Positions 39,783-49,283 of a stretch of DNA of 64,000 nucleotides are shown one piece after another. The stretch spans positions 1 to 64,000 of the forward strand of contig CAZFGL010000001.1 of assembly GCA_964518645.1 (NCBI GenBank), given 5' to 3'. The translations under genes and the position numbers were made by a program. Positions within the stretch are counted from its first letter, which is position 1. Every line of letters begins with the position of its first letter. The DNA comes from HGM13006 sp964518645 (GTDB taxonomy: Bacteria; Bacillota; Clostridia; Oscillospirales; Oscillospiraceae). The notes beneath the pieces are model-generated. The model ran no database searches. It saw nothing but the letters and a program-made list of their open reading frames with translations, and was not told where the DNA came from.

Positions 39783-40639
39783 AAGGTATCATTCTTGCCG
39801 GCGGCTCCGGCACCCGGCTGTATCCCATGACTCTGGGGGTATCCAAGCAGCTGCTTGCCATTTACGACAAGCCTCTGATTTATTATCCCCTGTCCGTGCT
39901 GCTTCTGGCAGGGATCCGGGAAATCATGATCATTTCCACCCCGGTGGATATTGGAGATTATCAGCGACTTCTTGGGGATGGCTCTAGAATCGGCGTATCC
40001 TTCACCTATCAGGTGCAGGAAAAGCCCCGTGGACTGGCCGAGGCCTTTATTCTCGGGGAAGAATTCATCGGTGACGACTCGGTGTGCCTGATTCTGGGCG
40101 ACAATGTTTTCCACGGTCAGAATCTTACTGCAACGCTGCGTCAGGCTCAGAAAACACTGCATGGTGCCACCATTTTCGGTTATCCGGTCAACAATCCCCA
40201 GGCCTTCGGAGTGGTGGAATTTGACGAGGATTTCAACGTAAAATCCATCGAGGAGAAGCCCAAAGTTCCCAAATCTAATTTTGCGGTTCCGGGGCTGTAC
40301 TTCTATGACCACAGTGTGGTGGAGATTGCAAAGCAGATCACACCATCCCCCCGGGGGGAATTGGAGATCACCGCCGTGAACAACGCCTATCTTGCGAAGA
40401 ACCAATTAAAAGTAGAGCTGATGGGCCGTGGCATGGCATGGCTGGACACCGGCACACCGAACGGCATGCTTCAGGCCGCCGAATATGTAAAAGCAATTCA
40501 GGACCGTCAGGGCTACTACGTCTCCTGCATCGAGGAAATCGCGTGGAGACGGGGCTTCATCACTTTGGAACAGCTTCATGGGCTGGGTGAAGAACTGCGC
40601 ATGACCGACTACGGCCAGTACCTGCTTTCCCTGAACTAA
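39779..40639 (+). CDS. rfbA: Glucose-1-phosphate thymidylyltransferase RmlA
   Basis: A 286-residue enzyme joining dTTP and glucose-1-phosphate to form dTDP-glucose. It begins MKGIILAGGSGTRLYPMT, with QLLAIYDKPLIYYPLSVL, LILGDNVFHGQ, IEEKPKVPKSNFAVPGLYFY and WLDTGTPNGM, all hallmarks of RmlA. The ATG at 39779 overlaps the previous stop as ATGA behind GGAGGAG. It supplies RmlB, encoded at 46229 in the same operon. Confidence 0.97.
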   Translation: MKGIILAGGSGTRLYPMTLGVSKQLLAIYDKPLIYYPLSVLLLAGIREIMIISTPVDIGDYQRLLGDGSRIGVSFTYQVQEKPRGLAEAFILGEEFIGDDSVCLILGDNVFHGQNLTATLRQAQKTLHGATIFGYPVNNPQAFGVVEFDEDFNVKSIEEKPKVPKSNFAVPGLYFYDHSVVEIAKQITPSPRGELEITAVNNAYLAKNQLKVELMGRGMAWLDTGTPNGMLQAAEYVKAIQDRQGYYVSCIEEIAWRRGFITLEQLHGLGEELRMTDYGQYLLSLN

Positions 40640-40651
40640 TGGAGGATTTTT

Positions 40652-41817
40652 ATGGACGAAAATTTATCGCACTGTTTGACTGTCTCCCCTGACAGCTATG
40701 CTGTGGAGGCGGCCAGACAGTGTTACAATCAGGAGGATGTCACCACCATCACCGAGGCCAAAATTGCTGAAAATGACAACACCATGGTCACCGTGGTGTG
40801 CATCAGCTACGGCCACGAAGCCTTTATCGCCCAGGCATTGGACAGCTTCCTGATGCAGAAAACCAACTTCAAGTTCAAGGTTTTTGTAGGTGAAGATCAC
40901 GGCCCCGACGGCACCGCAGACATTATCCGTGCCTATGCGGAAAAATATCCGGATGTGATCGTTCCCTTCCTCCGGGAAGAAAATATGGGTGCCCAGCGCA
41001 ATCTGATTGATCTGTGTCAGCGGGCAACCAGTCCCTATATCGCCTTCTGCGAGGGCGACGATTATTGGGTAGATGCATATAAACTGCAAAAGCAGTTTGA
41101 CTATATGGAAAGTCATCCGGAACTTCGGGCCTGTACCACCCAGACGGAGATCGTTGCCCCTGAGGACTGGCATCTCCGCTCCTGGTATCAGGAACTCCCC
41201 GACGGAAAGCTGCTGATTCCGGACAGCATTCCCGGATACAAACGTGCCGAAACCTTCTCTCCCAGCTACATTATTAATCTGAATGTAGCCCACACCTCCA
41301 CCCATTTCTACCGCTGGAATTATGACCTGCCCATTCCGGACTGGTATTACCAGGGTATTATCGGTGACACCCCTCTGCTTCTGTTGCAGCTGGGACTGGG
41401 AAATCTGGGACATATCCCGGAAATCACCTCTGCATACCGGATCAACGAAGGCAGTGTATTCTTTGACAAAGACCGCACAGCCAACTTTCTCCGTACCCGG
41501 CTGGATTACGTTCGTTATCTCTCCGGCCTCCGTGAATTTGCCATGGAGCATATCCCCGGTTATCCTGTGGTTGCAGTAGAAAACCGGATCAAGCTGGAAA
41601 GCGCAAACTACCTGAATGTATTGGTGCAGCAGCAGGACACGGAGAAGATCTCCGCATTCTTCAAAGATTATCCCGATGCGGGAACCCTGTCCCTGAATGC
41701 CTATATTTCCTTTTTCCACGACCAGCGGGCCATGACCGGCGTATTCGGCTGGGACGGCTATCAAATGACCGCCCGGAACCGGCTTTTCCGTCAGTTTATC
41801 CGGCCTCAGGTCCAGCT
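40652..41817 (+). CDS. GT2 glycosyltransferase part of a probable GT2-glycerophosphotransferase fusion
   Basis: 388 codons run from ATG 40652 (behind GGAGG) to the 10-N gap. An unusual 45-residue N-terminal leader precedes the GT2 core: VTVVCISYGHEAFIAQALDS, FVGEDHGPDGTADIIRAY, NMGAQRNLIDLCQRATSPYI and CEGDDYWVDAYKLQKQFDYM. The frame is still open at the gap. The six bases CCAGCT end the left side and begin the right side; if they are one overlap, the frame runs on without a break into the glycerophosphotransferase part. Donor sugar unknown. Confidence 0.85.
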
Positions 41818-41827
41818 NNNNNNNNNN
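41818..41827. other. Scaffold gap (10 N) with repeated flank
   Basis: Ten N. CCAGCT occurs immediately on both sides (41812-41817 and 41828-41833), which suggests an unmerged 6-base contig overlap rather than missing sequence. Confidence 0.7.
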
Positions 41828-41828
41828 C

Positions 41829-43112
41829 CAGCTTGCTCTGAAGGCAAAGAAATGCAGCAACAAAATCAAGAATCTGCTGGCCAAGTTTGGCCAGATCCCG
41901 GCGCTGTTCTATTACTGGAAAAACACCCGTGTGAAAAAAGACCAGAACCTGTGGGTATTCTCCGGTTTCAACAAAACAAACTACATGGACAACACAAAGT
42001 ATCTCTATGAGTTTGTGCTGGAACACCATCCGGAGATTCAGGCTGTCTGGATCACCCGGGATCAGGAGCTGTACGATCACCTGACCGAAGAGGGAAAGCC
42101 TGTTATGATGATGGACACTGCCCAGTGTCGCAAGCTGGTCGCCCGGGCCGCAGTTGCCTTTACCGATCACTTCCGCATGTCCGACTACGACGCCTTCTCT
42201 GGTATGAACGACAACCTGAAAATCGTTCAGCTCTGGCACGGTGTCGGGCTGAAATCCATCGGTGATCTGAAGAACACCGATGTCCCGGGCGTAAAGTTCA
42301 GTGACGACATTCTTCCTCTGGAAACCGACAGCAGCCTGAAAAAGCTTCTGAAAAAGCTCCGGTATTGGCGGTATGCCTTCCACCGGGAGCTGTTCGAGAA
42401 ATATTTCCTTCTGGTCTGCCCCGGCCCTGAACGGGTTGCTCAGATCGCAGATCCATGGCATATTCCCCACGAGAACTGCTTCTACAGTGGCCATCCCCGG
42501 AACATTCTCCTTCACAGCGCAAAGGAACATACCCCCGGTGCCCGGGTACTGTATGCCCCCACTTATCGCTGGAATGCATACAGTGAAAAGCGTCTGGTCA
42601 AGCAGATCGTTGACAATGCTGAGGCGATTGAATCCTGCATGGAACGTCTCGGAGGCGAACTGGTGATCCGGCTCCACCCCCATACATGGCGGAATTACTC
42701 CGCTTCTCTGGACACTATGGCGGATAAATACAGCCGCATCAGCATCGATCATGAGAAGGACATTTACACCACCCTGGCCGATTATGACATGCTGATCTCC
42801 GACTATTCCTCCATTGCCTATGATTTTGTTCTGCTGGACAGACCTATCGTGTTCTTCAACTACGACTTCGAGGAATTTGTCAGAACCGAGTGTGAACTCA
42901 ATTATGATTACGAAAGCTATTCCCCCGGTATCAAAACCACGACCTGGCTTGAGACCCTGGCTGCCCTTGAAACCTATGCTGCCGACCCCACCCGGGACAG
43001 CAAATGGCGCAGCACCGTGCGGGACGCCTTCTATGACATGGACTCCAACGACGAAAACAACTCCGAACGAATCATTCAGGAGGTTATGCGTCGTCTGAAC
43101 GACCAGCATTAA
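41829..43112 (+). CDS. CDP-glycerol glycerophosphotransferase-like part (TagB/TagF type)
   Basis: From the gap onwards one frame reads QLALKAKKCSNKIKNLLAKF and continues to 43112. An internal GTG at 41931 has no ribosome site, so it is unlikely to be the start. The domain shows QNLWVFSGFNKTNYMDNTKY, KIVQLWHGVGLKSIG near the family His, FYSGHPRNIL, VLYAPTYRWNAYSEK, LVIRLHPHTW and the closing ISDYSSIAYDFVLLDRPIVF. This is the teichoic-acid glycerophosphotransferase fold, which adds glycerol- or ribitol-phosphate to the growing polymer at the membrane. About 428 residues remain on this side. Fusion with the GT2 domain is the best reading. Confidence 0.88.
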   Translation, partial: QLALKAKKCSNKIKNLLAKFGQIPALFYYWKNTRVKKDQNLWVFSGFNKTNYMDNTKYLYEFVLEHHPEIQAVWITRDQELYDHLTEEGKPVMMMDTAQCRKLVARAAVAFTDHFRMSDYDAFSGMNDNLKIVQLWHGVGLKSIGDLKNTDVPGVKFSDDILPLETDSSLKKLLKKLRYWRYAFHRELFEKYFLLVCPGPERVAQIADPWHIPHENCFYSGHPRNILLHSAKEHTPGARVLYAPTYRWNAYSEKRLVKQIVDNAEAIESCMERLGGELVIRLHPHTWRNYSASLDTMADKYSRISIDHEKDIYTTLADYDMLISDYSSIAYDFVLLDRPIVFFNYDFEEFVRTECELNYDYESYSPGIKTTTWLETLAALETYAADPTRDSKWRSTVRDAFYDMDSNDENNSERIIQEVMRRLNDQH

Positions 43113-43135
43113 CACCCACAAAGGAGGGGCTGACT

Positions 43136-43855
43136 ATGAATATTGCATTGGTGTTTGCCGGCGGAACCGGCCAGCGCATGCGAAATACCGCCTGCCCCAA
43201 ACAGTTCCTTGAACTGTATGGGAAGCCCATCATCATTTATACCCTGGAGGTGTTCCAGAAGCACCCGGATATTGATGCCATTGTAGTTCCCTGCGTGGCA
43301 GGGTGGCACGACCATCTCCGTTCTCTGGCAGAGCGCTATGGCATCACCAAGCTTGTGAAAATCGTCCCCGGGGGTAAGACCTCCCAGGAATCCAAACTCT
43401 CTGCCCTTCATGCGATCCGGGAACTGTGCCAGGACGAGGATATTGTCATGATGCATGACGCAGTTCGCCCGCTGATCACCGCCCAGCTGATTGATGACAA
43501 TCTTCGCTGTGTCAAAGAATATGGCAATGCCATCACTGTGGATCCCTTCACCGAGACGGGTATCACCAGCGAGGACGGTAAAACCGTGGAATCCACCATC
43601 GAACGAAGAAAGCTTTATATTGCAAAAGCTCCTCAAACCTTCCTTTACCGGGATGCCCTTGCAGCCCATGAGGCCGCAAAGGATATGCCGGAATCCACCA
43701 CCATCGACACATGCACCATTATGACCGCCCTTGGGAAAGAGCTGCATTTTGTCCGGTGCGAGGATACAAACATTAAAATCACCACCCCGGAGGATTACTA
43801 TATCTTCAAAGCAATCTACGACCTCCGGGAAAACCGTTCTGTGCTTGGTTTTTGA
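43136..43855 (+). CDS. tarI: IspD/TarI-family cytidylyltransferase
   Basis: A 239-residue nucleotidyltransferase. FAGGTGQRMRNTACPKQFLE is the CTP-binding start, followed by LYGKPIIIYTLEVFQKHPDI, VMMHDAVRPLI and TTPEDYYIFKAI near the end. The sequence is closer to the TarI branch (ribitol-5-phosphate cytidylyltransferase, LYGKPII) than to IspD of isoprenoid synthesis, and the setting beside a glycerophosphotransferase supports that. A CDP-polyol for the polymer is the inferred product. No TarJ-type alcohol dehydrogenase is present; an SDR protein follows instead. Confidence 0.85.
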   Translation: MNIALVFAGGTGQRMRNTACPKQFLELYGKPIIIYTLEVFQKHPDIDAIVVPCVAGWHDHLRSLAERYGITKLVKIVPGGKTSQESKLSALHAIRELCQDEDIVMMHDAVRPLITAQLIDDNLRCVKEYGNAITVDPFTETGITSEDGKTVESTIERRKLYIAKAPQTFLYRDALAAHEAAKDMPESTTIDTCTIMTALGKELHFVRCEDTNIKITTPEDYYIFKAIYDLRENRSVLGF

Positions 43856-43870
43856 CAAAGGGGAATCGCT

Positions 43871-44914
43871 GTGAACACATCTGTTTTTATGGAGGATCTT
43901 AAAAACATCAGCTGCTCCGGGCAGATTCCCTGGGAACAGTTTCACGGAAGCACCATTTTTGTCACCGGTGCAACCGGTCTGATCGGTCAGACACTGGTAA
44001 ATGGGCTGCTCTACCGGAATCAGTTCCACGATAGCAACATCTCCATACTTGCACTGGTGCGGGATATGGAGAAGGCAGAAGCCCTCTTCCGGCACTTTCC
44101 CCGGGAGAATCTGCGCCTGATTCATGGAACTGTGGAAAATCTCCCCGCCATGGACATGCCCATTGATTACATTGTCCACTGTGCCTGTCCCACAGCCAGT
44201 CAGTACTTTTTAAATCACCCCGTGGAGACCACCGGAACCATTCTCGACGGAACCAGAAACATTCTGGAGCTTGCCAGGGAGAAAAAGGTCCGGCAGTTCG
44301 TCTTTCTCTCCAGTATGGAGGTCTATGGAACAGTTCATTCCGAACAGCTTCTCCGTGAGGACACCTTGGGCGACGTAGATCTTATGTCTCCCAGAAGCTG
44401 CTATCCCCTTGGAAAACGTATGGCAGAAAACCTGTGCTGTTCCTACCATGTCCAGTATGGCGTTCCCGCCGTGATCCTTCGGCTTGCCCAGACCTTTGGC
44501 CCCGGTGTCAGCCGGGAGGACAGCCGGGTGTTTGCCTACATCTCCCGCTGCGCATTGGAGGGTGTTGACGTTGCCCTCTCCGCATCCGGCGGAAAGAAGA
44601 ACATGTATCTCTATACCGCTGATGCCGTTACCGCAATTCTGGTACTTCTTGCAAAGGGCTGCCCGGCAGTCGCCTATAACGCTGCAAATCCGGAAACTTA
44701 CTGTTCCATCAAAGAAATGGCTCAGGCTGTGTCTGATACCTTCTGCGACGGAAAAATCGGGGTAAAAACCCATGTGGGTGCCGTGGATGTGGCCGCATTC
44801 CCCCCCGACACCTTTCTCCGTCTGGATACCACAAAGCTTCAGTCCCTTGGCTGGAAACCCACGGTGGATTTGATGGAGATGTACCGCCGGATGATAAACT
44901 GTTTTTCAATGTGA
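43871..44914 (+). CDS. Extended SDR: NAD-dependent epimerase/dehydratase
   Basis: A 347-residue protein starting at GTG 43871 behind AAGGGGA. The Rossmann motif is FVTGATGLIGQTLVNGLLYR near residue 31; the catalytic Ser-Tyr-Lys set is visible as VFLSSMEVYG and CYPLGKRMAENLC. The rest matches extended SDR sugar epimerases or dehydratases, such as UDP-glucuronate decarboxylase-like and dTDP-sugar modifying enzymes. It follows the cytidylyltransferase by 15 bases and may act on the CDP- or dTDP-linked precursor. Substrate not determined. Confidence 0.88.
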   Translation: MNTSVFMEDLKNISCSGQIPWEQFHGSTIFVTGATGLIGQTLVNGLLYRNQFHDSNISILALVRDMEKAEALFRHFPRENLRLIHGTVENLPAMDMPIDYIVHCACPTASQYFLNHPVETTGTILDGTRNILELAREKKVRQFVFLSSMEVYGTVHSEQLLREDTLGDVDLMSPRSCYPLGKRMAENLCCSYHVQYGVPAVILRLAQTFGPGVSREDSRVFAYISRCALEGVDVALSASGGKKNMYLYTADAVTAILVLLAKGCPAVAYNAANPETYCSIKEMAQAVSDTFCDGKIGVKTHVGAVDVAAFPPDTFLRLDTTKLQSLGWKPTVDLMEMYRRMINCFSM

Positions 44915-44920
44915 GGAATT

Positions 44921-46213
44921 ATGAAACACATCAATATTCTTACCTTTCCCTGTGGTTCTGAGGTTGCACTGGAAATCTGCCGTGCGTTGAAAGATATTCC
45001 CTTCATTACCCTTTGGGGCGCTTCCAGTGTCCCGGATCACGGAAAGTATATGTTTGAGCATTATATCGAGGGGCTTCCCATGATCAGTGACCCGGACTTT
45101 ATTTCCCGGCTGAATGCTGTTCTGGAAACACACCAGATCGACTATATTTACCCTGCCATGGATCAGGTAATTGACGTACTGTCCGTTCAGCGGGATCAGC
45201 TGAAGGCAGAATTGATCGCGCCCTGTCACGACGCTGTCTCTGTCTGCCGGAACAAGGCACGAACCTACACCCGCCTTGCGAGACTGGACTTCGTTCCCCG
45301 GGTATACGACAGCCCCAGTGCAGTGGATCATTTCCCTGTAATCATTAAGCCCCAGGAGGGTTATGGTTCCCGGGGATTTCAGATTCTCCATGATGCCTCT
45401 GCTCTGGAATTTGCCGCAGGTCAGATGGACGTTCCTTATGTGCTGTGTGAATATCTCAGTGGCGAAGAATATACCATCGACTGCTTTACCAACCGTCATG
45501 GAACCCTCCAGTATGTAAACTGCCGCAACCGTCACCGCATCCGCAACGGCATCAGTGTAAACTCAAAGCTTCAGACTCCCGATCTGCGGATCCGTGAGAT
45601 CGCAGAGGAAATCTGCCGGCGTATTCCCATGCGTGGTGCCTGGTTCTTCCAGCTCAAGCGGGACGACTCCGGTGCATACAAGCTGCTGGAGGTGGCCACC
45701 CGTATCGCCGGAACCATGTGTGTACAGCGGGCTGCCGGGGTAAACCTGCCTTTGCTCACTGTATTTGATATGATGGGCTATGACGTAGAAGTTACTGCAC
45801 AGCTCAATGATGTGGAGGTTGACCGGGCTCTGTACAACGCTTTCCATCTGGGAAAACACTTTTCAGAGCTTTATCTGGATTTCGACGACACCCTGATCGT
45901 CCACGGCCGGGTAAACGCCCTGCTGATGCGATATATCTATCAGTGTCTCAACAATGACATTCCCATTACCCTGATTACAAAACACGACCGGGATATTATG
46001 ACCGATCTGAAAAAATACCGGATCTCTCCGGACATTTTCCAGAACATCATTCACATCCGGAAGGATCAGCAGAAGTGTGACTTCATTTCCCCCCACCGGG
46101 ATGCGCTGTTCCTGGACGATTCCTTCTCCGAACGGAAGCAGATCTCCGACCGGTTCGGAATCACCACCCTTGGGGTCGATGCGGTTGAATGCCTCATTGA
46201 CTACAGACAGTAA
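44921..46213 (+). CDS. ATP-grasp/HAD fusion protein
   Basis: A 430-residue two-domain protein. The first 300 residues are a carbamoyl-phosphate-synthase-like ATP-grasp: IDYIYPAMDQVIDVL, NKARTYTRLARL, FPVIIKPQEGYGSRGFQIL, YLSGEEYTIDCFTN and GAWFFQLKRDDSGAYKLLEV. The last 130 residues are HAD-like: LYLDFDDTLIVHGRVNALLM supplies the DxDxT motif, TLITKHDRDI follows and FLDDSFSERKQISDRFGI is the final acidic motif. Only part of the HAD core is covered, with no cap. ATP-grasp enzymes join a carboxylate to an amine; in a sugar locus this could attach an amino acid to a sugar or polyol. Start ATG 44921 follows GAGGA. Confidence 0.82.
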   Translation: MKHINILTFPCGSEVALEICRALKDIPFITLWGASSVPDHGKYMFEHYIEGLPMISDPDFISRLNAVLETHQIDYIYPAMDQVIDVLSVQRDQLKAELIAPCHDAVSVCRNKARTYTRLARLDFVPRVYDSPSAVDHFPVIIKPQEGYGSRGFQILHDASALEFAAGQMDVPYVLCEYLSGEEYTIDCFTNRHGTLQYVNCRNRHRIRNGISVNSKLQTPDLRIREIAEEICRRIPMRGAWFFQLKRDDSGAYKLLEVATRIAGTMCVQRAAGVNLPLLTVFDMMGYDVEVTAQLNDVEVDRALYNAFHLGKHFSELYLDFDDTLIVHGRVNALLMRYIYQCLNNDIPITLITKHDRDIMTDLKKYRISPDIFQNIIHIRKDQQKCDFISPHRDALFLDDSFSERKQISDRFGITTLGVDAVECLIDYRQ

Positions 46214-46228
46214 CACGGGAGAGATACC

Positions 46229-47251
46229 ATGAAAACCATTATCGTTACCGGCGGTGCCGGATTCATTGGATCCAATTTTATTTTTCACATGCTGGACGCA
46301 CACCCGGATTACAGGATCGTGTGTCTGGACAAGCTCACCTATGCAGGCAATCTCAGCACCCTCGCTTCGGTGCTGGAAAAGCCCAACTTCCGGTTCGTAA
46401 AACTGGACATTTGCAACCGTGAGGGCGTATACGCCCTGTTTGAGGAAGAACATCCCCACATGGTTGTCAACTTTGCAGCTGAGAGCCACGTGGATCGCTC
46501 CATCGAAAACCCGGAGGTTTTTCTCCAGACCAATATTCTCGGCACACAGGTGCTTATGGATGCCTGCCGGAAGTATGGCATAGAGCGTTATCATCAGGTA
46601 TCCACCGACGAGGTATACGGTGACCTGCCTTTGGATCGTCCCGACCTGTTCTTCACCGAGGAGACACCGATCCATACCAGTTCCCCCTACTCCGCATCCA
46701 AGGCCAGCGCTGACCTTCTGGTTCTGGCATATCACCGCACCTACGGACTTCCCGTGTCCATCTCCCGCTGTTCCAATAACTACGGCCCCTATCATTTCCC
46801 TGAAAAGCTGATCCCTCTGATGATTGCCAATGCACTCAATGACAAGCCCCTTCCTGTATACGGTCAGGGACTGAATGTCCGGGACTGGCTTTATGTCACT
46901 GACCACTGTAAGGCCATTGACCTGATTATTCACAAGGGACGTACCGGTCAGGTATATAACATTGGTGGCCACAACGAAATGCGGAACATTGATATTGTCC
47001 GGCTGATCTGCAAGGCACTGGGAAAACCCGAAAGCCTGATTACCTTTGTCACCGACCGAAAAGGTCACGATATGCGCTATGCCATTGACCCCACAAAAAT
47101 CCACAATGAGCTTGGGTGGCTTCCGGAAACCAAGTTTGCTGACGGACTCCAGAAAACCATCCAGTGGTATCTGGATAACCGCACATGGTGGGAGACCATC
47201 ATCTCCGGCGAGTACCAGAATTACTATGAGAAAATGTACGGTAACCGCTGA
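46229..47251 (+). CDS. rfbB: dTDP-glucose 4,6-dehydratase RmlB
   Basis: A 340-residue enzyme that turns dTDP-glucose into dTDP-4-keto-6-deoxyglucose. Features are IIVTGGAGFIGSNFIFHMLD, DKLTYAGNLSTLASV, ESHVDRSIENPEVFLQTNIL, the catalytic VSTDEVYGDLP and YSASKASADLLV (Tyr-Lys pair), and RCSNNYGPYHFPEKLIPLMI. No rmlC or rmlD lies in the window, so the product is likely taken by the aminotransferase at 38664 rather than turned into rhamnose. Confidence 0.97.
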   Translation: MKTIIVTGGAGFIGSNFIFHMLDAHPDYRIVCLDKLTYAGNLSTLASVLEKPNFRFVKLDICNREGVYALFEEEHPHMVVNFAAESHVDRSIENPEVFLQTNILGTQVLMDACRKYGIERYHQVSTDEVYGDLPLDRPDLFFTEETPIHTSSPYSASKASADLLVLAYHRTYGLPVSISRCSNNYGPYHFPEKLIPLMIANALNDKPLPVYGQGLNVRDWLYVTDHCKAIDLIIHKGRTGQVYNIGGHNEMRNIDIVRLICKALGKPESLITFVTDRKGHDMRYAIDPTKIHNELGWLPETKFADGLQKTIQWYLDNRTWWETIISGEYQNYYEKMYGNR

Positions 47252-47383
47252 GTGTTTTCCGTTTTGACCTTATTTCATTTCATAGGAGCGTGGATAATAT
47301 AAAACACCGGAACTCCCTGAAAGCTCTGTTTATTCTCCCCGTCGCCCAATGATTCTCCCGCCCTGTAGATTGGAGGTTTTCTC

Positions 47384-48433
47384 GTGCATACTTCCACAAG
47401 CCGAAAGCTTTATCTGGATAATCTGAAAGGTTTTTTGATTTTTCTGGTTTTCCTTGGGCATTTCATTGTCCCTTTCACCAACGATCCCTCCATGCTCTTT
47501 CTGAGGAAGTGGATCTATGTGTTCCATATGCCCGCTTTTCTGATGGTCTCCGGCTGTCTGCAACGTAAAAAGGTGCTGGAAACCAGTGGCAATCAGGGCT
47601 TCCGTTTTGCAATATCCTTCCTTTTGCAGAATACGCTGCTCTATCTCTGTATGCTTTTGACGGAAACAGGCACAGAATACAGTCTCAGCGGCGGGATATA
47701 TAATCCCACCATGGGTCTGTGGGCATTCTGGTACCTTCAGGCGCTGTTTTTCTACAGCATTATTACAGGACGTGCCCGGAAAGCAGTTCCCCTGTTTCTC
47801 TTTGCACTGGGCCTGTACTTCTTTGTTCCCTTTTTCCCAGCTATTGCATCCTTTAATTTCACAAAAATCGCCAGCTTCTATATTTTCTATCTCATAGGCT
47901 TTTACGGGCTGACCGAGGATAATCTGGATCTGCTCCGAAGGATCCCCCTCAGGATTCTCTCCCTGCTTGTGCTGGCCTCTGTATTTATGCTGCTTTATCT
48001 GTTCCGGGACTGCTTCTCCATGACCGATCTCACACTGATGCAGCAATATCAGACCTATCCCAGTCTCGCAACCGGGATCTTCTATCGGCTGAGTTATCTT
48101 GTCATTGCAGTGATTATTTCCGTTTGTCTGATCAGCGTAATGCCTTCCTTTGCCGGCCTCACTGCCCGCATGGGACGGAATTCCGTTTATATTTATGCGC
48201 TGCATAATTACCTTCTGTCCATTTTCTACTATGTGAACAGGCACTGGCCCTTCTTCCCATACATTAACACCCCCCTTACCTATGGTTTGTTTGTTCTGGG
48301 CAGCTATGTGGTATGCCTGCTCATGGTTATTCCTCCGGTGATTCGGAAAACAAAATGGCTTGTGGAGCCGTACCGCTACCTGAATCTGGACCCGGAAATC
48401 AACTGGCTCTGGCCGATTCATCCCAAACGTTGA
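47384..48433 (+). CDS. Acyltransferase family 3 membrane protein
   Basis: A 349-residue membrane protein with about ten helices, starting at GTG 47384 behind TGGAGG. The opening YLDNLKGFLIFLVFLGHFIV places the family His in helix 1; WIYVFHMPAFLMVSGCL and GLWAFWYLQALFFYSI follow. Family 3 acyltransferases add acetyl or other acyl groups to surface sugars. Position suggests it decorates the amino sugar or repeat unit of this polymer. A gap of 132 bases before it holds no recognised site. Confidence 0.9.
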   Translation: MHTSTSRKLYLDNLKGFLIFLVFLGHFIVPFTNDPSMLFLRKWIYVFHMPAFLMVSGCLQRKKVLETSGNQGFRFAISFLLQNTLLYLCMLLTETGTEYSLSGGIYNPTMGLWAFWYLQALFFYSIITGRARKAVPLFLFALGLYFFVPFFPAIASFNFTKIASFYIFYLIGFYGLTEDNLDLLRRIPLRILSLLVLASVFMLLYLFRDCFSMTDLTLMQQYQTYPSLATGIFYRLSYLVIAVIISVCLISVMPSFAGLTARMGRNSVYIYALHNYLLSIFYYVNRHWPFFPYINTPLTYGLFVLGSYVVCLLMVIPPVIRKTKWLVEPYRYLNLDPEINWLWPIHPKR

Positions 48434-48467
48434 TTTATAGACCTCACGGTCTGTATAAGGAGATTCT

Positions 48468-49268
48468 ATGAAACGTATCTATCGCACTTTTTCCAAATAT
48501 GCAAGTGATTTTCTCAAGTACAAGGACTTTCTGAAGCTTCTGATTGAGAAAAACATCAAGCTGAAATACCGTCGCAGCTGGCTTGGTTATGTCTGGAGCG
48601 TGCTGAATCCGCTTTTGATCATGATCGTCATGTCTCTGGTCTTTTCAAAAATGTTCAGCCGCAATATTGAAAACTTCCCTGTTTACCTTTTCTGCGGTCA
48701 GCTGCTGTTTAATTTTATGAGCAGTTCTACCACCCAGGCCATCTTTTCCATCACGGGCAATGCCGCCCTGCTGAAAAAGACCTATGTGCCAAAATATCTG
48801 TTCACTCTGGCCCGGATCACCAGCAGCCTTGTGGATCTGTTCTTCTCTCTGGGTGCATTGATCATTGTCATGATTTTTACAAGAGCACGGTTTACCCCCT
48901 ACGCCCTTCTGTTCCCCTTCGTGCTCCTTCAGCTCTATGTATTCTGCGTGGGGCTGGGGCTTTTTCTGGCACAGGCAAACGTGTTCTTTAAGGACTCTCA
49001 GTTCATTTACAACGCAGTTACCACCGCATGGCTCTATGTGACCCCCATTTTCTATCCCCTTGAGGCACTGCCGGACACACTGGTTTGGGTAATCAAGCAT
49101 CTGAACCCCATGTATTTCTACATTGGCCAGTTCCGTGATCTGGTTTATTCCGGAAGAATGCCCGGTCATATGATTATCCTTGCGGGCTGTGTGGCCGCAG
49201 TTCTGATGCTGATCATCGGCACGGCAAGCTTTATGCATTCCAAAGATAAATTCATTTTGTACATCTAA
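48468..49268 (+). CDS. tagG: ABC-2 polysaccharide exporter permease (TagG/Wzm type)
   Basis: A 266-residue permease with six membrane helices. LIEKNIKLKYRRSWLGYVWS then VLNPLLIMIVMS near the N-terminus and WLYVTPIFYPLEALP near residue 188 with LNPMYFYIGQFRD after it are hallmarks of the TagG/Wzm/RfbA group. It forms the channel that moves lipid-linked polymer across the membrane, with the ATPase encoded 15 bases downstream. ATG 48468 follows AAGGAGA. Confidence 0.95.
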   Translation: MKRIYRTFSKYASDFLKYKDFLKLLIEKNIKLKYRRSWLGYVWSVLNPLLIMIVMSLVFSKMFSRNIENFPVYLFCGQLLFNFMSSSTTQAIFSITGNAALLKKTYVPKYLFTLARITSSLVDLFFSLGALIIVMIFTRARFTPYALLFPFVLLQLYVFCVGLGLFLAQANVFFKDSQFIYNAVTTAWLYVTPIFYPLEALPDTLVWVIKHLNPMYFYIGQFRDLVYSGRMPGHMIILAGCVAAVLMLIIGTASFMHSKDKFILYI

Positions 49269-49283
49269 GATAGGAGTATCCAT

